Assembly: GCF_003751945.1 (NCBI RefSeq)
Contig: NZ_RJKL01000001.1
Coordinates: 4,216,001 to 4,280,000, forward strand
Reading direction: 5' to 3'
DNA from: Couchioplanes caeruleus
Lineage (GTDB): Bacteria > Actinomycetota > Actinomycetes > Mycobacteriales > Micromonosporaceae
DNA length: 64,000 bases
This document shows, piece by piece, positions 7,916-18,951 of this stretch; within the stretch, counting starts at the first letter, position 1, and every line of letters starts with the position of its first letter. Under the pieces are notes generated by a model. It was not told the DNA's origin. It made no database searches and saw nothing but the letters and a program-made list of their open reading frames with translations. A program made the position numbers and the translations under genes.

Positions 7916-8095
7916 AGCGGCTCGCCCGCGTCCGGCCTGGGCTTACCCGTCCCGCTCGCGGGTCGGGAAGCGGCTCGCCCGCGTCCGGCCTGGGCTTACC
8001 CGTCCCGCTCGCGGGTCGGGAAGCGGCTCGCCCGCGTCCGGCCTGGGCTTACCCGTCCCGCTCGCGGGTCGGGAAGCGGCTCGCCCGCGTCCGGC
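7916..8095. repeat. 53-bp tandem repeat, about 3.4 copies
   Basis: Three identical 53-bp units begin at 7916, 7969 and 8022, followed by a partial fourth (8075-8095). Each unit starts AGCGGCTCGCCCGCGTCCGG and ends with two overlapping self-complementary pairs (ACCCG/CGGGT and TCCCG/CGGGA). The period is not a multiple of three, so the array is unlikely to be coding. Degenerate copies of the CGCCCGCGTCCGGCAGCGG part continue to about 8175. Confidence 0.85.
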
Positions 8096-8385
8096 AGCGG
8101 CCCGCGTCGGCAGGGCGCTTGCGTCGGGGCACCGGTTCGCCCGCGTCCGGCAGCGGCCCGCATCCGGCAGCGGTTCGCACTGCGACCTCACCGTGCCGAG
8201 ACATGTGCGGAATCGGTCTACGCCAATGTCCCGTTCGTCATGCCCGGCGTACGCTCCCACCGGAGTCACCGCCGCTATTGACCGGGCCGCGGCCGCGCCG
8301 TCAGGGCCGACCACCCCACCACGCCGCCGAGCCCCACCAGCCCACCGGCGGCGGCAAGGCCGACCACCACGTCAGCGGTGTCCAA

Positions 8386-8490
8386 GCGTCCCGCCACGTC
8401 GGCGGGATCCGAGCGTCCCGCCACGTCGGCGGGATCCGAGCGTCCCGCCACGTCGGCGGGATCCGAGCGTCCCGCACGCACGTCGGCGAT
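8386..8490. repeat. 27-bp tandem repeat, three perfect copies plus degenerate flanks
   Basis: Perfect units start at 8386, 8413 and 8440 and contain GCGTCCCGCCACGTCGGCGG followed by GATCCGA. Degenerate copies lie on both sides (about 8361-8385 and from 8467). The period is a multiple of three. On the minus strand the frame 8275-8481 reads a nine-residue repeat (RSDPADVAG) leading into a hydrophobic tail, but its start is weak, so I do not call it a gene. Confidence 0.8.
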
Positions 8491-8651
8491 GTCCGAACGG
8501 GCCCGCGACGTCAGCGCGGTCGACCGTCCCGCCTACGTCCGCGTGACCCACCACTTCGCCCGGCGGCGGCGTGACCGGGCCGGGACGGCAGCGCCCGGGC
8601 GGTGTGCCACGGGACCTCACTGTGCCCGTACTTATATAAAGAGCCCAGAAA

Positions 8652-8867
8652 TCACCGCGGCCTATTGTTCCAGTTGTAGAAGGTCGGGATGTTTTCGAAG
8701 TGGTTCCAGGCGCACACCGCCGACCCGTCCGACTCGGCACGCTGCTGCCGAGCCTCCTCGGCCTCCTCGATCAGGGCGGCCAGGCCCATTCGGGTGTCAC
8801 GCACCCGGGCCGTCACGGGATCCGTCTCCGCGCGATCAGACGGCCGTGGGCTCGTGATCTCGGGCAT
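8652..8867 (-). CDS. RiPP precursor peptide, likely multi-cyclophane (triceptide/AmcA-like)
   Basis: A 71-residue peptide. Residues 1-50 are a hydrophilic, helical leader (MGLAALIEEAEEARQQRAES). The C-terminus after VCA reads in strict triplets from residue 54: WNH-FEN-IPT-FYN-WNN, then RPR. Four triplets begin with an aromatic residue and three end in Asn, the Ω-x-N pattern that radical SAM/SPASM maturases turn into three-residue cyclophanes by joining the aromatic ring to the beta-carbon of the third residue. GGAG nine bases upstream supports the ATG at 8867. The gene overlaps the 3' end of the maturase gene by 32 bp. No dedicated peptidase or exporter is nearby. The product and its function are unknown. 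Confidence 0.8.
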   Translation of the reverse strand: MPEITSPRPSDRAETDPVTARVRDTRMGLAALIEEAEEARQQRAESDGSAVCAWNHFENIPTFYNWNNRPR

Positions 8868-9960
8868 GGTCCAGCACTCCCTCAAGTAGGCGAATCTTGC
8901 TGTTCCGGCAGTGGTCTGTCGTCGTCACGTCGAACCGGCCCTGCTCGAAGTAGCGGTTGGCCGCATGCGCTCCGCCGCAGAAGCCGAAGTAGGGACACTG
9001 CACCCGGCAGGCCTCCACCCCGTCGAGGAACTCGCGGATCCACGGCGTCGCGCTCGCACCGGCGAGGATCTCCGGTAGCGGGGTGGTCAGCACGTTGCCG
9101 CTGCTGAAGTCGCCGTAGCGGGGGTCCGAGAAGCCGGCCAGCTCGGGCGAGAGCAGCACCACGCTGCCGTCGTGGGCCACCGTTGGTATCGGGTCGAGGC
9201 GCCGGGGCAGCACGTCGTCGGCGGTGCCGTCCAGGACCGCCGCCGCGTAGCGCAGCGACCATTCGATCTCCCGCAGGTGGATGCGGGGGTCGCGGCGCCA
9301 GGCGCCGACCAGCTCGGCCCAGAAGGCGGTCACGTCCCGCTCGGGGTGCCGGTTGGTGCGGACGTTGACGCCTTCCAACTCCTCGACGTTGATACCGAGC
9401 ACGTCGCAGCCGAGATCGAGGAAGTACTCGTAGAGCTCGGTCGCCAGCCCGGGTGCGGGACGGCCGACCACGCACAGCGCCGAGAACGGAATTCCGTGCC
9501 GCTTCAGCGCGTCCGCCCCGCGGACGATCCGGTCGTAGGCCGGCTTGCCACCCAGAGTGACGCGGTCGCGGTTACGCGTCTCGGGACCGTCGACGCTCAC
9601 GCTGACCCGCACCCGGTGCTCGGCGAAGAACTCGCACCAGGCGTCGTCGATCAGGGTCGCGTTGGTCTGTATGTGGTGCTCGACGCCTGCGGCGAAAGGC
9701 CGCATCAACGCGGCCAGATGCTCCCGGCCCGCGGCGAGCGGTTCACCGCCGTGCCACACCACCGAGAATCTTCCGGTACGGGCCCAGTCGTCCACACCAG
9801 CAGCAACGGCGCCGGCGACCTCGACGGACATCTTCCGGTCCACCCGCCGCAACGGCAGGTAGCAGTAGGAACAGTCAAGGTTGCACAGAGTAGTGGGCTG
9901 CATGACGACGTAGGTGGGAACCCGGGCGATCCCCCGCATGCCACTCCAGGGAAGTCCCAC
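8836..9960 (-). CDS. Radical SAM/SPASM peptide maturase (cyclophane-forming type)
   Basis: A 374-residue enzyme. Near residues 26-33, CNLDCSYC is the CxxxCxxC motif that holds the radical SAM [4Fe-4S] cluster. The TIM-barrel continues with VVWHGGEPLAAG and the SAM-binding VSVSVDGPE. The C-terminal SPASM region (CRVQCPYFGFCGG to TTTDHC) supplies cysteines for auxiliary clusters. It should install C-C crosslinks in the peptide encoded by the overlapping downstream gene. The GTG at 9960 is chosen because GGAGG lies just upstream; the ATG at 9939, also with a GGAG, is an alternative. It resembles the actinobacterial multiple-cyclophane (AmcB-like) maturases; that subfamily name is from memory. 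Confidence 0.88.
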   Translation of the reverse strand: MGLPWSGMRGIARVPTYVVMQPTTLCNLDCSYCYLPLRRVDRKMSVEVAGAVAAGVDDWARTGRFSVVWHGGEPLAAGREHLAALMRPFAAGVEHHIQTNATLIDDAWCEFFAEHRVRVSVSVDGPETRNRDRVTLGGKPAYDRIVRGADALKRHGIPFSALCVVGRPAPGLATELYEYFLDLGCDVLGINVEELEGVNVRTNRHPERDVTAFWAELVGAWRRDPRIHLREIEWSLRYAAAVLDGTADDVLPRRLDPIPTVAHDGSVVLLSPELAGFSDPRYGDFSSGNVLTTPLPEILAGASATPWIREFLDGVEACRVQCPYFGFCGGAHAANRYFEQGRFDVTTTDHCRNSKIRLLEGVLDHARDHEPTAV

Positions 9961-10176
9961 GGCCACCTCCGTCCACGCCGTCGTCGACTCAGGCCAGGCT
10001 AAGTGCCGATGTCCACCCGAGTCTGCCCTGCCCCTCTCATCCACGACCGAAAGTTCCACGGGCACCATTACATCGACACACGCGGATCATTCCATACGAA
10101 GCGCGAGAAACCTCCGATTCGAGGCCCCCCGGCGTCACCCGGCGGTGGTCGTCGCGCCGGATCGGCCAGGCATGCC

Positions 10177-10208
10177 TGCGCCGGTGCCCACCGCGGGACA
10201 CCGGCGCA
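10177..10208 (-). terminator. Terminator of purM
   Basis: TGCGCCGGTG and CACCGGCGCA form a perfect 10-bp stem around a 12-nt loop, 13 bases beyond the purM stop on the minus strand. Confidence 0.6.
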
Positions 10209-10220
10209 TTCTTCGCCTGC

Positions 10221-11372
10221 TCAGCCCCGGGTGTACTGGCCCATCATCTGCACCTGTCCGGTGCCCTCGATGATCTCGCCGACCTGCCAGGCCTCGACGC
10301 CCCGGCCGGTCAGATAGGCCATGGCGCGGTCGGCGTCGTCGGAGGAGACGATCGCGAACATGCCCACGCCCATGTTGAAGGTGGCTTCCATCTCGACGTC
10401 CTCGATGCGGCCCTTCGCCTGGATCAGGTCGAAGATCGACTGCGGACGCCACGACGAGCGGTCCACCACCGCATCGACGTGCTCCGGCAGGATCCGGACC
10501 AGGTTGCCCGGGATGCCGCCGCCCGTGACGTGGGAGAACGCGCGGACGTCCGTCTCCTCGATGAGGCCGAGGCAGTCCTTGGCGTAGATCTTGGTCGGGG
10601 TGAGCAGCTCCTCGCCGAGGGTGCGCTGCTTGCCGAAGTCCTCCACGACCGTGTCGAGGCGCATGCGGCCCGCGCCGAGCAGCACGTGGCGCACCAGCGA
10701 ATAGCCGTTGGAGTGCAGGCCCGACGAGCGCATGGCGATGACCGCGTCGCCGATCTCGACGCGGTGGGCGCCGAGGATCTCGCTCTCCTCGACCACGCCG
10801 ACGCCGGTCGCGGAGACGTCGTACTCGTCCGGGCGCAGGACGCCCGGGTGCTCGGCCGTCTCGCCACCGAGCAGGGCGCAGCCGGCGTAGCGGCAGCCGT
10901 CGGCAATGCCGGCGCCGATCTCCGCGACCTTGTCCGGCACGACCTGACCGCAGGCGATGTAGTCGAGCAGGAAGAGCGGCTCGGCGCCGCAGGCGACCAG
11001 GTCGTCGACCACCATCGCGACGAGGTCGATGCCGATCGTGTCGTGGATGTCGAGCTGCTGGGCGATGACCAGCTTCGTGCCGACGCCGTCGGTCGACGAG
11101 GCGAGGATGGGGCTCTTGTACTTCTGGGTGTCGAGCTTGAAGAGCCCGGCGAAGCCGCCCAGGTCACCCATCACCTCGGGGCGGGTGGTCTTCTTGACCT
11201 TCGACTTGAGCAACTCGACCGCGCGCTCACCGGCGTGGATCGAGACGCCGGCGTCCGCGTACGTCACCGTGCGCTTGCGGACGCTGCGGCTGGAACCCGC
11301 CGACCACGGCTGACGGTCGCCGCCCTCGGCGCCGTTCGATCCGGCACTGCTGCGCTCGGACACGTGCGTCAC
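10221..11372 (-). CDS. purM: Phosphoribosylformylglycinamidine cyclo-ligase (AIR synthetase)
   Basis: A 383-residue enzyme for the fifth step of purine synthesis: FGAM plus ATP to AIR. Signatures are TYADAGVSIHAGERAVELLK at the N-terminus, SSTDGVGTKLVIA, DLVACGAEPLFLLDY, LLGGETAEHPGV and HVTGGGIPGNLVRILPE. An N-terminal extension of about 35 residues precedes the family core, as in other actinobacteria. The GTG follows GGGGAGAACC. It lies 87 bp downstream of purF, probably in the same transcript. Confidence 0.97.
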   Translation of the reverse strand: MTHVSERSSAGSNGAEGGDRQPWSAGSSRSVRKRTVTYADAGVSIHAGERAVELLKSKVKKTTRPEVMGDLGGFAGLFKLDTQKYKSPILASSTDGVGTKLVIAQQLDIHDTIGIDLVAMVVDDLVACGAEPLFLLDYIACGQVVPDKVAEIGAGIADGCRYAGCALLGGETAEHPGVLRPDEYDVSATGVGVVEESEILGAHRVEIGDAVIAMRSSGLHSNGYSLVRHVLLGAGRMRLDTVVEDFGKQRTLGEELLTPTKIYAKDCLGLIEETDVRAFSHVTGGGIPGNLVRILPEHVDAVVDRSSWRPQSIFDLIQAKGRIEDVEMEATFNMGVGMFAIVSSDDADRAMAYLTGRGVEAWQVGEIIEGTGQVQMMGQYTRG

Positions 11373-11459
11373 GGTTCTCCCCTTTGGTGGTGGTGCTCGG
11401 CTGGGCCGCTGGTTTCGACGTCTGACGGTAGTGCGATGGTTCCGTACGGGCCCGGAAGC

Positions 11460-13073
11460 TTACGGGCGGTGCAGGGCGTCGACCCCGCCCGGGCTGCCGA
11501 CCAGCGGTGGCGCCGGTTCTCGCTCGCTCTCGGCGTACTGCTCATCCTCGTACTCCTGCTCGAGTCCGGCCACCGCCGCGGAGGCCGCCTCCGGCGAGGC
11601 ATCGGGCATCGAGGCCCGCTTGCCGACGCTTTCCAGCAGGTGCTTGCCGATCAGGTGGCCGGCCGGGAGCTCGATCGGATACTGCCCATCGAAGCAGGCC
11701 ATGCAGAGTCGTGTCTTCGGCTGCTCGGTCGACTGAACCAGACCGTCCAGCGAAACGTATCCCAGGCTGTCCGCGCCGATCGAGCGGCGGATGCCGTCGA
11801 TCTCCAGGCCGTTGGCGATGAGCTCGGCGCGGGTGGCGAAGTCGATGCCGTAGAAGCAGGGCCACTTGACCGGCGGAGAGGAGATGCGGACGTGAACCTC
11901 GAGCGCGCCGGCCTCACGCAGCATGCGGATCTGAGCACGCTGGGTGTTGCCGCGCACGATCGAGTCGTCGATGACGACGATGCGCTTGCCGCGGACGACC
12001 TCGCGCAACGGGTTCAGCTTCAGCCGGATGCCGAGCTGGCGGATCGTCTGCGAGGGCTGAATGAAGGTGCGGCCCACGTACGCGTTCTTCATGAAGCCCG
12101 CGCTGTACGGAATGCCCGACTCCTCCGCATATCCGATCGCGGCCGGGATGCCGGACTCCGGCACGCCGATGACCAGGTCGGCCTCGACGGGATGCTCCTT
12201 CGCCAGGCGGCGGCCGACCTCCACCCGGGCGGCATAGATGTTGCGGCCGGCGATCGTGGTGTCCGGGCGGGCAAGGTACACGTACTCGAAGAGGCAGCCC
12301 TTGGGCTCGGGCACGGCGAACCGGGTCGACCGCAGGCCGTGCTCGTCGATCGCGAGGATCTCGCCGGGCTCCACCTCGCGCACGAAGCTGGCTCCGACGA
12401 TGTCGAGCGCGGCGGTCTCGCTGGCCACCGCCCAGCCGCGTTCCATGCGGCCGAGCACGAGCGGGCGCACGCCCTGGGGGTCACGCGCCGCGTAGAGGGT
12501 GCTCTCGTCCATGAAGACGAAGCTGAACGCGCCCCGCAGCCGCGGCAGCACCTCCATGGCCGCGGCCTCGACCGACAGGTCGGGGCGGCTGGCCAGCAGC
12601 GTCGTCACCAGGGCGGTGTCCGAGGTCGCGGCGCTGTCGGCCTCGAGCCCACGCTCGGCGACCTCGCGGGCCAGCTCCGCCGTGTTGACGAGGTTGCCGT
12701 TGTGCGCCAGCGCGATCGTCGTGCCCGCCGTGGTGGCACGGATCGTCGGCTGGGCGTTCTCCCAGTTGGAACCGCCGGTGGTGGAGTAACGGGTGTGGCC
12801 GATGGCGAGGTGGCCGCGCAGACTCGCCAGGGTCGGCTCGTCGAAGACCTGGGAGACCAGGCCGAGATCCTTGTAGACCACGACACCCGAGCCGTCACTG
12901 ACGGCGATGCCGGCGGCCTCCTGGCCCCGGTGCTGCAGTGCGAAGAGGCCGAAATAGGTGAGTTTTGCGACCTCTTCCTCGGGGGCCCAGACGCCGAAGA
13001 CGCCGCAGGCATCCTGGGGTCCGCGGTCCTGTGGGTCGAGATCGTCGGTCAACCGGCCGTCGCCTCGGGGCAC
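11460..13073 (-). CDS. purF: Amidophosphoribosyltransferase
   Basis: A 537-residue enzyme for the first committed purine step: PRPP plus glutamine to phosphoribosylamine. The N-terminal nucleophile is the Cys of DACGVFGVWAPEEEV; about 22 preceding residues form a propeptide that must be removed. ALQHRGQEAAGIAV and THTRYSTTGGSNWEN-type glutaminase motifs follow. The PRPP site is IVVIDDSIVRGNTQ. Cysteines near the C-terminus (LCMACFDGQYP) may hold the iron-sulphur cluster of this class. GAGGGAG precedes the GTG. It probably forms one unit with purM. Confidence 0.97.
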   Translation of the reverse strand: MPRGDGRLTDDLDPQDRGPQDACGVFGVWAPEEEVAKLTYFGLFALQHRGQEAAGIAVSDGSGVVVYKDLGLVSQVFDEPTLASLRGHLAIGHTRYSTTGGSNWENAQPTIRATTAGTTIALAHNGNLVNTAELAREVAERGLEADSAATSDTALVTTLLASRPDLSVEAAAMEVLPRLRGAFSFVFMDESTLYAARDPQGVRPLVLGRMERGWAVASETAALDIVGASFVREVEPGEILAIDEHGLRSTRFAVPEPKGCLFEYVYLARPDTTIAGRNIYAARVEVGRRLAKEHPVEADLVIGVPESGIPAAIGYAEESGIPYSAGFMKNAYVGRTFIQPSQTIRQLGIRLKLNPLREVVRGKRIVVIDDSIVRGNTQRAQIRMLREAGALEVHVRISSPPVKWPCFYGIDFATRAELIANGLEIDGIRRSIGADSLGYVSLDGLVQSTEQPKTRLCMACFDGQYPIELPAGHLIGKHLLESVGKRASMPDASPEAASAAVAGLEQEYEDEQYAESEREPAPPLVGSPGGVDALHRP

Positions 13074-13151
13074 GCGCTTGCTCCCTCATGCTGATCTGCT
13101 CGGACTTGCTGGTCTGTTCCGACCGCCCAGTGTACGCGAGGGGACGAGGCT

Positions 13152-13514
13152 TCAGCTCGGGTGCACAGGGAGGTACGGAGCCAGATCGGTGCGTATTCCA
13201 CTCGCCCGTACGCGACCGGAATCCACCGCATCGGCCCAGCCCAGACGGCCCGTTGCGACGAGAAGCCAGGTCAGCGGATCGGTCTCGACCACATTGGGCG
13301 GTGTGCCGCGGGTGTGCCTCGGACCGGGGACACACTGAATAGCACCGAAAGGTGGAATACGGACCTCCACCGATCGGCCCGGGGCGGTCCGTGCCAGCTC
13401 GGACAGGAGCGCTCGCACAGCGTCACGGAGCACCGTACGGTCGGGTTCGACGCCGCCGTCCAGCGCGTCCAACGCCGCGCCGACCGACTCGGATTTATTG
13501 TGCGCAGGAGACAC
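13152..13514 (-). CDS. Sterol carrier family protein (SCP_3-like) near purF
   Basis: A 120-residue cytoplasmic protein with the actinobacterial sterol-carrier-like domain: RSVEVRIPPFGAIQCVPGPRHTRGTPPNVVETDPLTWLLVATGRLGWADAV. This domain accompanies purF in many actinobacteria, and its ligand is unknown. There is no Shine-Dalgarno site, but TATTGT on the minus strand stands 6 nt before the GTG, so the message is probably leaderless. It is divergent from the Gly/Tyr-rich membrane protein gene. Confidence 0.8.
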   Translation of the reverse strand: MSPAHNKSESVGAALDALDGGVEPDRTVLRDAVRALLSELARTAPGRSVEVRIPPFGAIQCVPGPRHTRGTPPNVVETDPLTWLLVATGRLGWADAVDSGRVRASGIRTDLAPYLPVHPS

Positions 13515-13669
13515 GTCGGGACAATACGACCCGGCGAATGGACACAACCCGGCGGCCCTGGGTCGCGCAGACGACCTCCGACAGGGCATAGTGGCCGACG
13601 GTGTGTACTCGTCGCGGAATCCAGGGCACCTTCTCAGCCCGGGGACCGCGCGACCGGAAGGCGGTGGAC

Positions 13670-15976
13670 GTGACAACGCACCTACGAGCCCGGGCTGTCC
13701 AGGCCGGTGCGTTCCTGGCTGTGGTCGGTGGCCTCCTCGTCGCCGCGCCTCCGGCGGCACTCGCGGTGGAACCACAGGTTTCGATCAACAGCCTGTCGTC
13801 CGGTGACATCCCCGCCGGGGGCAAGACGGAACTGACTTTCACCATCGCCAACCGGAACCCGCCCACCCCCGGCGCCGCGGACGGCGTCGCGGTGGAGATC
13901 CAGGCCGACGGCATGACCTGCTCCGGCCAGTGCAACTTCAACGACACGGTGCCGCCCGGAGACGACAAGGTATTCAAGGCCACGCTCACCGCGGGACCTG
14001 TCGAGCCAGGACGGTCGAAGAGCGTCCAGGTGCAGATCACCGCGACGATCGGCAACGATGTCGGCACCGCCGGTCGCGCCGTCACCGTGCGCGGCCCGGA
14101 CAAGCCCCAGACGGTCCGGCAGGTCAGCGGCAAGGTCAAGGACCAGGACGGCAAGGCCGTCGCCGGCGCGATCGTGGCGCTGGGCGACAGCCAGAACCGC
14201 AGGTACAACGCGACGACCAACGGCGACGGCGGCTATTTCTTCACGTCGTCCGACAGCACTCCCATCGCGACGGGCCCGCTGGTCGTCGGCGCCACGAAGG
14301 AGGGCTACGACACCGCGACGGCGAATGCGCAGGGCGGTGCCGGCAAGTCCGTCACCCTTTCGCTGATCATCAAGCTCAAGGCGGCGCCGACCACGGCCAC
14401 GCCGTCGGCCGCGGCGAGCCCCACGGCGACGCCCAGTACCGAGGCGACCGACGAACCGGCCACGGCCGCCGCCGAGGAGACCGCCACCACCTTCCAGGCG
14501 GAGAAGACGGCGGGCGAGGACGAGGGCTCGGGCTCGCTGCTCTTCATCATCCTCGGCGGTCTGCTTGTCGCGGCGGGCATCGGCGCCATCGTCCTCGTGG
14601 TGATGCGCCGAAAGAACAACCCGGATGAGGCGGACGACGCGGGCATCAAGGGCGGTGGCGGTGCCCTGCCGCCGGACCAGGGCCGCTATGGCGGTCTGGA
14701 CGAGACCCGCATGGCATCGGCGGCCGGTGGCCGTGGCGGCGACGCGACGATGGTCGCGCCGCGCTCCGGCGCACCCTCCATGGTGGACGCTCCGACGATG
14801 ATCCACCGCACGCCTCCGGTGGAGCCGGTCGACGAGTTCCCGGACCCGTACGGCGCCCCGCTGCCGCAGAACGGCGCGTTCAACGCCCCCGGCGGCTGGG
14901 GAGCCGCCCCGGCGGCCGGAACGGCGGGCGCGGCTGGAATGGGCGCGGCCGGAATGGGCGCGGCCGGAATGGCGGGCGCGGCCGGAGCGGCAAGCGCGTA
15001 CGGCACGGCGACCCAGTACGGCGGCGCGCCGGTGCCCGCCCAGAGCGGTGGCTACGACGACCGCCAGGCCGACGGCTACGGCGGGTACGACGACCAGGGT
15101 GGCTTCGGCCAGGGCGCCGGCGACCAGCAGCGCTACGACGAGCCCACCGGCATGTACCGCCCCGCGGACGGCTTCGACGAGCGCGGTGGCTACGGCAACC
15201 AGGGCTACGACGACGGTTACGCCGGCGGAGGCGACTACACGGGCCGGGACCAGCAGGGCGGCGGTGCACACCAGGGCGGCGGCTATCAGGGCGGCGCCTA
15301 CGGTCAGCAGGCCGCCGACCAGGGCGGCTACGGCCAGCAGCCCGGCGACCAGGGCGGTTACGGCGCCTGGGACGGCCCCGGCGGCGGCATCGACAGCGGC
15401 AACGCCTACGGTCCCCCGGCCGGCGGCGGCAACGCCTACGGACCGCGGGCCGGCGGCGGCACCTACGGCGGCGCTCAGGGCGGCGGCACCTACGGCGGCG
15501 CTCAGGGCGGCGGCACCTACGGCGGCGCCCAGGGCGGCGGCACCTACGGCGGTGGCCAAGGCGGCGGCACCTACGGCGGTGGCCAAGGCGGGAACGGTGG
15601 CGACGGCACGTATGGCGGCGGCGCCCAGGGCGGTGCTTACGGCGGCGGCTACGACGACGGCGACCAGGCTGGCAATGCTTATGGTGGCGCACCGCAGGGT
15701 GGCAGCGCCTACACCGGCGCACCGCAGGGTGGCAACGCCTATGGTGGCCCACCGCAGGGTGGCAACGCCTACGGTGGCGCACCGCAGGGTGGCACCTATG
15801 GCGGCGGCGGCACCTACGGCGGCGGCCAGCAAGGCGGCTACGGCGACCAGGGCGGCTACGACCAGCGCGGCGGCTCCTACGGCGGCGACCAGGGGCGGGG
15901 CGGTGCACCGCGGGAGCAGCACCCGGAGGGATCACACCCCGGGCAGCGCCGGTCGGGCGAATGGATGGACGGCTGA
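13670..15976 (+). CDS. Single-span membrane protein with a long Gly/Tyr-rich repeat tail
   Basis: A 768-residue protein. The first 32 residues are a signal peptide (AFLAVVGGLLVAAPPAALA). Then comes an extracellular part: a beta-sandwich region, a carboxypeptidase-regulatory-like domain (VSGKVKDQDGKAVAGAIVAL) and a Thr/Ala-rich linker. A membrane helix follows at about residues 287-313 (LLFIILGGLLVAAGIGAIVLVV), ending in MRRK. Some 450 residues of low-complexity tail follow, with Gly-Ala-Met repeats, then QGGGTYGGA repeats, then NAYGGAPQGG repeats. By the positive-inside rule the tail is cytoplasmic. GGAAGG precedes the GTG at 13670. Function unknown; a surface sensor or scaffold is possible. 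Confidence 0.8.
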   Translation: MTTHLRARAVQAGAFLAVVGGLLVAAPPAALAVEPQVSINSLSSGDIPAGGKTELTFTIANRNPPTPGAADGVAVEIQADGMTCSGQCNFNDTVPPGDDKVFKATLTAGPVEPGRSKSVQVQITATIGNDVGTAGRAVTVRGPDKPQTVRQVSGKVKDQDGKAVAGAIVALGDSQNRRYNATTNGDGGYFFTSSDSTPIATGPLVVGATKEGYDTATANAQGGAGKSVTLSLIIKLKAAPTTATPSAAASPTATPSTEATDEPATAAAEETATTFQAEKTAGEDEGSGSLLFIILGGLLVAAGIGAIVLVVMRRKNNPDEADDAGIKGGGGALPPDQGRYGGLDETRMASAAGGRGGDATMVAPRSGAPSMVDAPTMIHRTPPVEPVDEFPDPYGAPLPQNGAFNAPGGWGAAPAAGTAGAAGMGAAGMGAAGMAGAAGAASAYGTATQYGGAPVPAQSGGYDDRQADGYGGYDDQGGFGQGAGDQQRYDEPTGMYRPADGFDERGGYGNQGYDDGYAGGGDYTGRDQQGGGAHQGGGYQGGAYGQQAADQGGYGQQPGDQGGYGAWDGPGGGIDSGNAYGPPAGGGNAYGPRAGGGTYGGAQGGGTYGGAQGGGTYGGAQGGGTYGGGQGGGTYGGGQGGNGGDGTYGGGAQGGAYGGGYDDGDQAGNAYGGAPQGGSAYTGAPQGGNAYGGPPQGGNAYGGAPQGGTYGGGGTYGGGQQGGYGDQGGYDQRGGSYGGDQGRGGAPREQHPEGSHPGQRRSGEWMDG
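15466..15800 (+). repeat. Coding Gly-Gly-Tyr tandem repeats
   Basis: Within the membrane protein gene, a unit encoding GGGTYGGAQ is repeated five times (from about 15466), with nearly identical DNA. A 30-bp unit encoding GNAYGGAPQG then repeats four times (from about 15670). Such arrays change length easily by slippage. Confidence 0.8.
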
Positions 15977-16002
15977 GCGGCGACTGAGCCGAGAGACAAG
16001 CG

Positions 16003-16040
16003 GGCCGGTCCTGTCGGAAATGACAGGGCCGGCCTTCCTT
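16003..16040 (+). terminator. Terminator of the Gly/Tyr-rich protein gene
   Basis: GGCCGGTCCTGTC pairs with GACAGGGCCGGCC (13 bp, one G-U pair) around a 6-nt loop, followed by TTCCTT. Confidence 0.75.
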
Positions 16041-16063
16041 CATGCCTTCGCTACGAGGAAACA

Positions 16064-16097
16064 GAAACGCCACGGCGATGCTTCGCCGTGGCGTTTC
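16064..16097 (-). terminator. Terminator of purL
   Basis: GAAACGCCACGGCGA and TCGCCGTGGCGTTTC form a perfect 15-bp stem with a 4-nt loop. Read on the minus strand it lies 17 bases after the purL stop; the outer A/T pairs give a short U-run in both directions. Confidence 0.8.
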
Positions 16098-16113
16098 GTG
16101 GTTGTCGCCGGTG

Positions 16114-18947
<2,834 letters not shown>

Positions 18948-18951
<4 letters not shown>

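Larger units (their letters stand above)
7793..8651. other. Gene-poor region with two repeat arrays
   Basis: Apart from the two tandem arrays I find no convincing gene. A 14-bp near-identical direct repeat (GACCTCACYGTGCC, at 8184 and 8613) flanks the 27-bp array. An AT-rich patch (TTATATAAAG, near 8630) stands out just beyond the 3' end of the precursor peptide gene. Confidence 0.5.

Noticed and set aside
7916..8490. Possible CRISPR array
   Set aside because: The 53-bp and 27-bp units are contiguous tandem repeats with no unique spacers between them, and no cas genes are present.
8628..8645. TATATAAA patch as a promoter for a plus-strand gene
   Set aside because: No plus-strand gene follows it; downstream sequence is antisense to the RiPP precursor and maturase.
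13682..15922. Long minus-strand open frame (over 700 codons) opposite the Gly/Tyr-rich membrane protein
   Set aside because: It is an Ala/Val-rich mirror of the GGC/TAC repeats with no start site or domain. The plus-strand frame has a signal peptide, membrane helix and ribosome-binding site.
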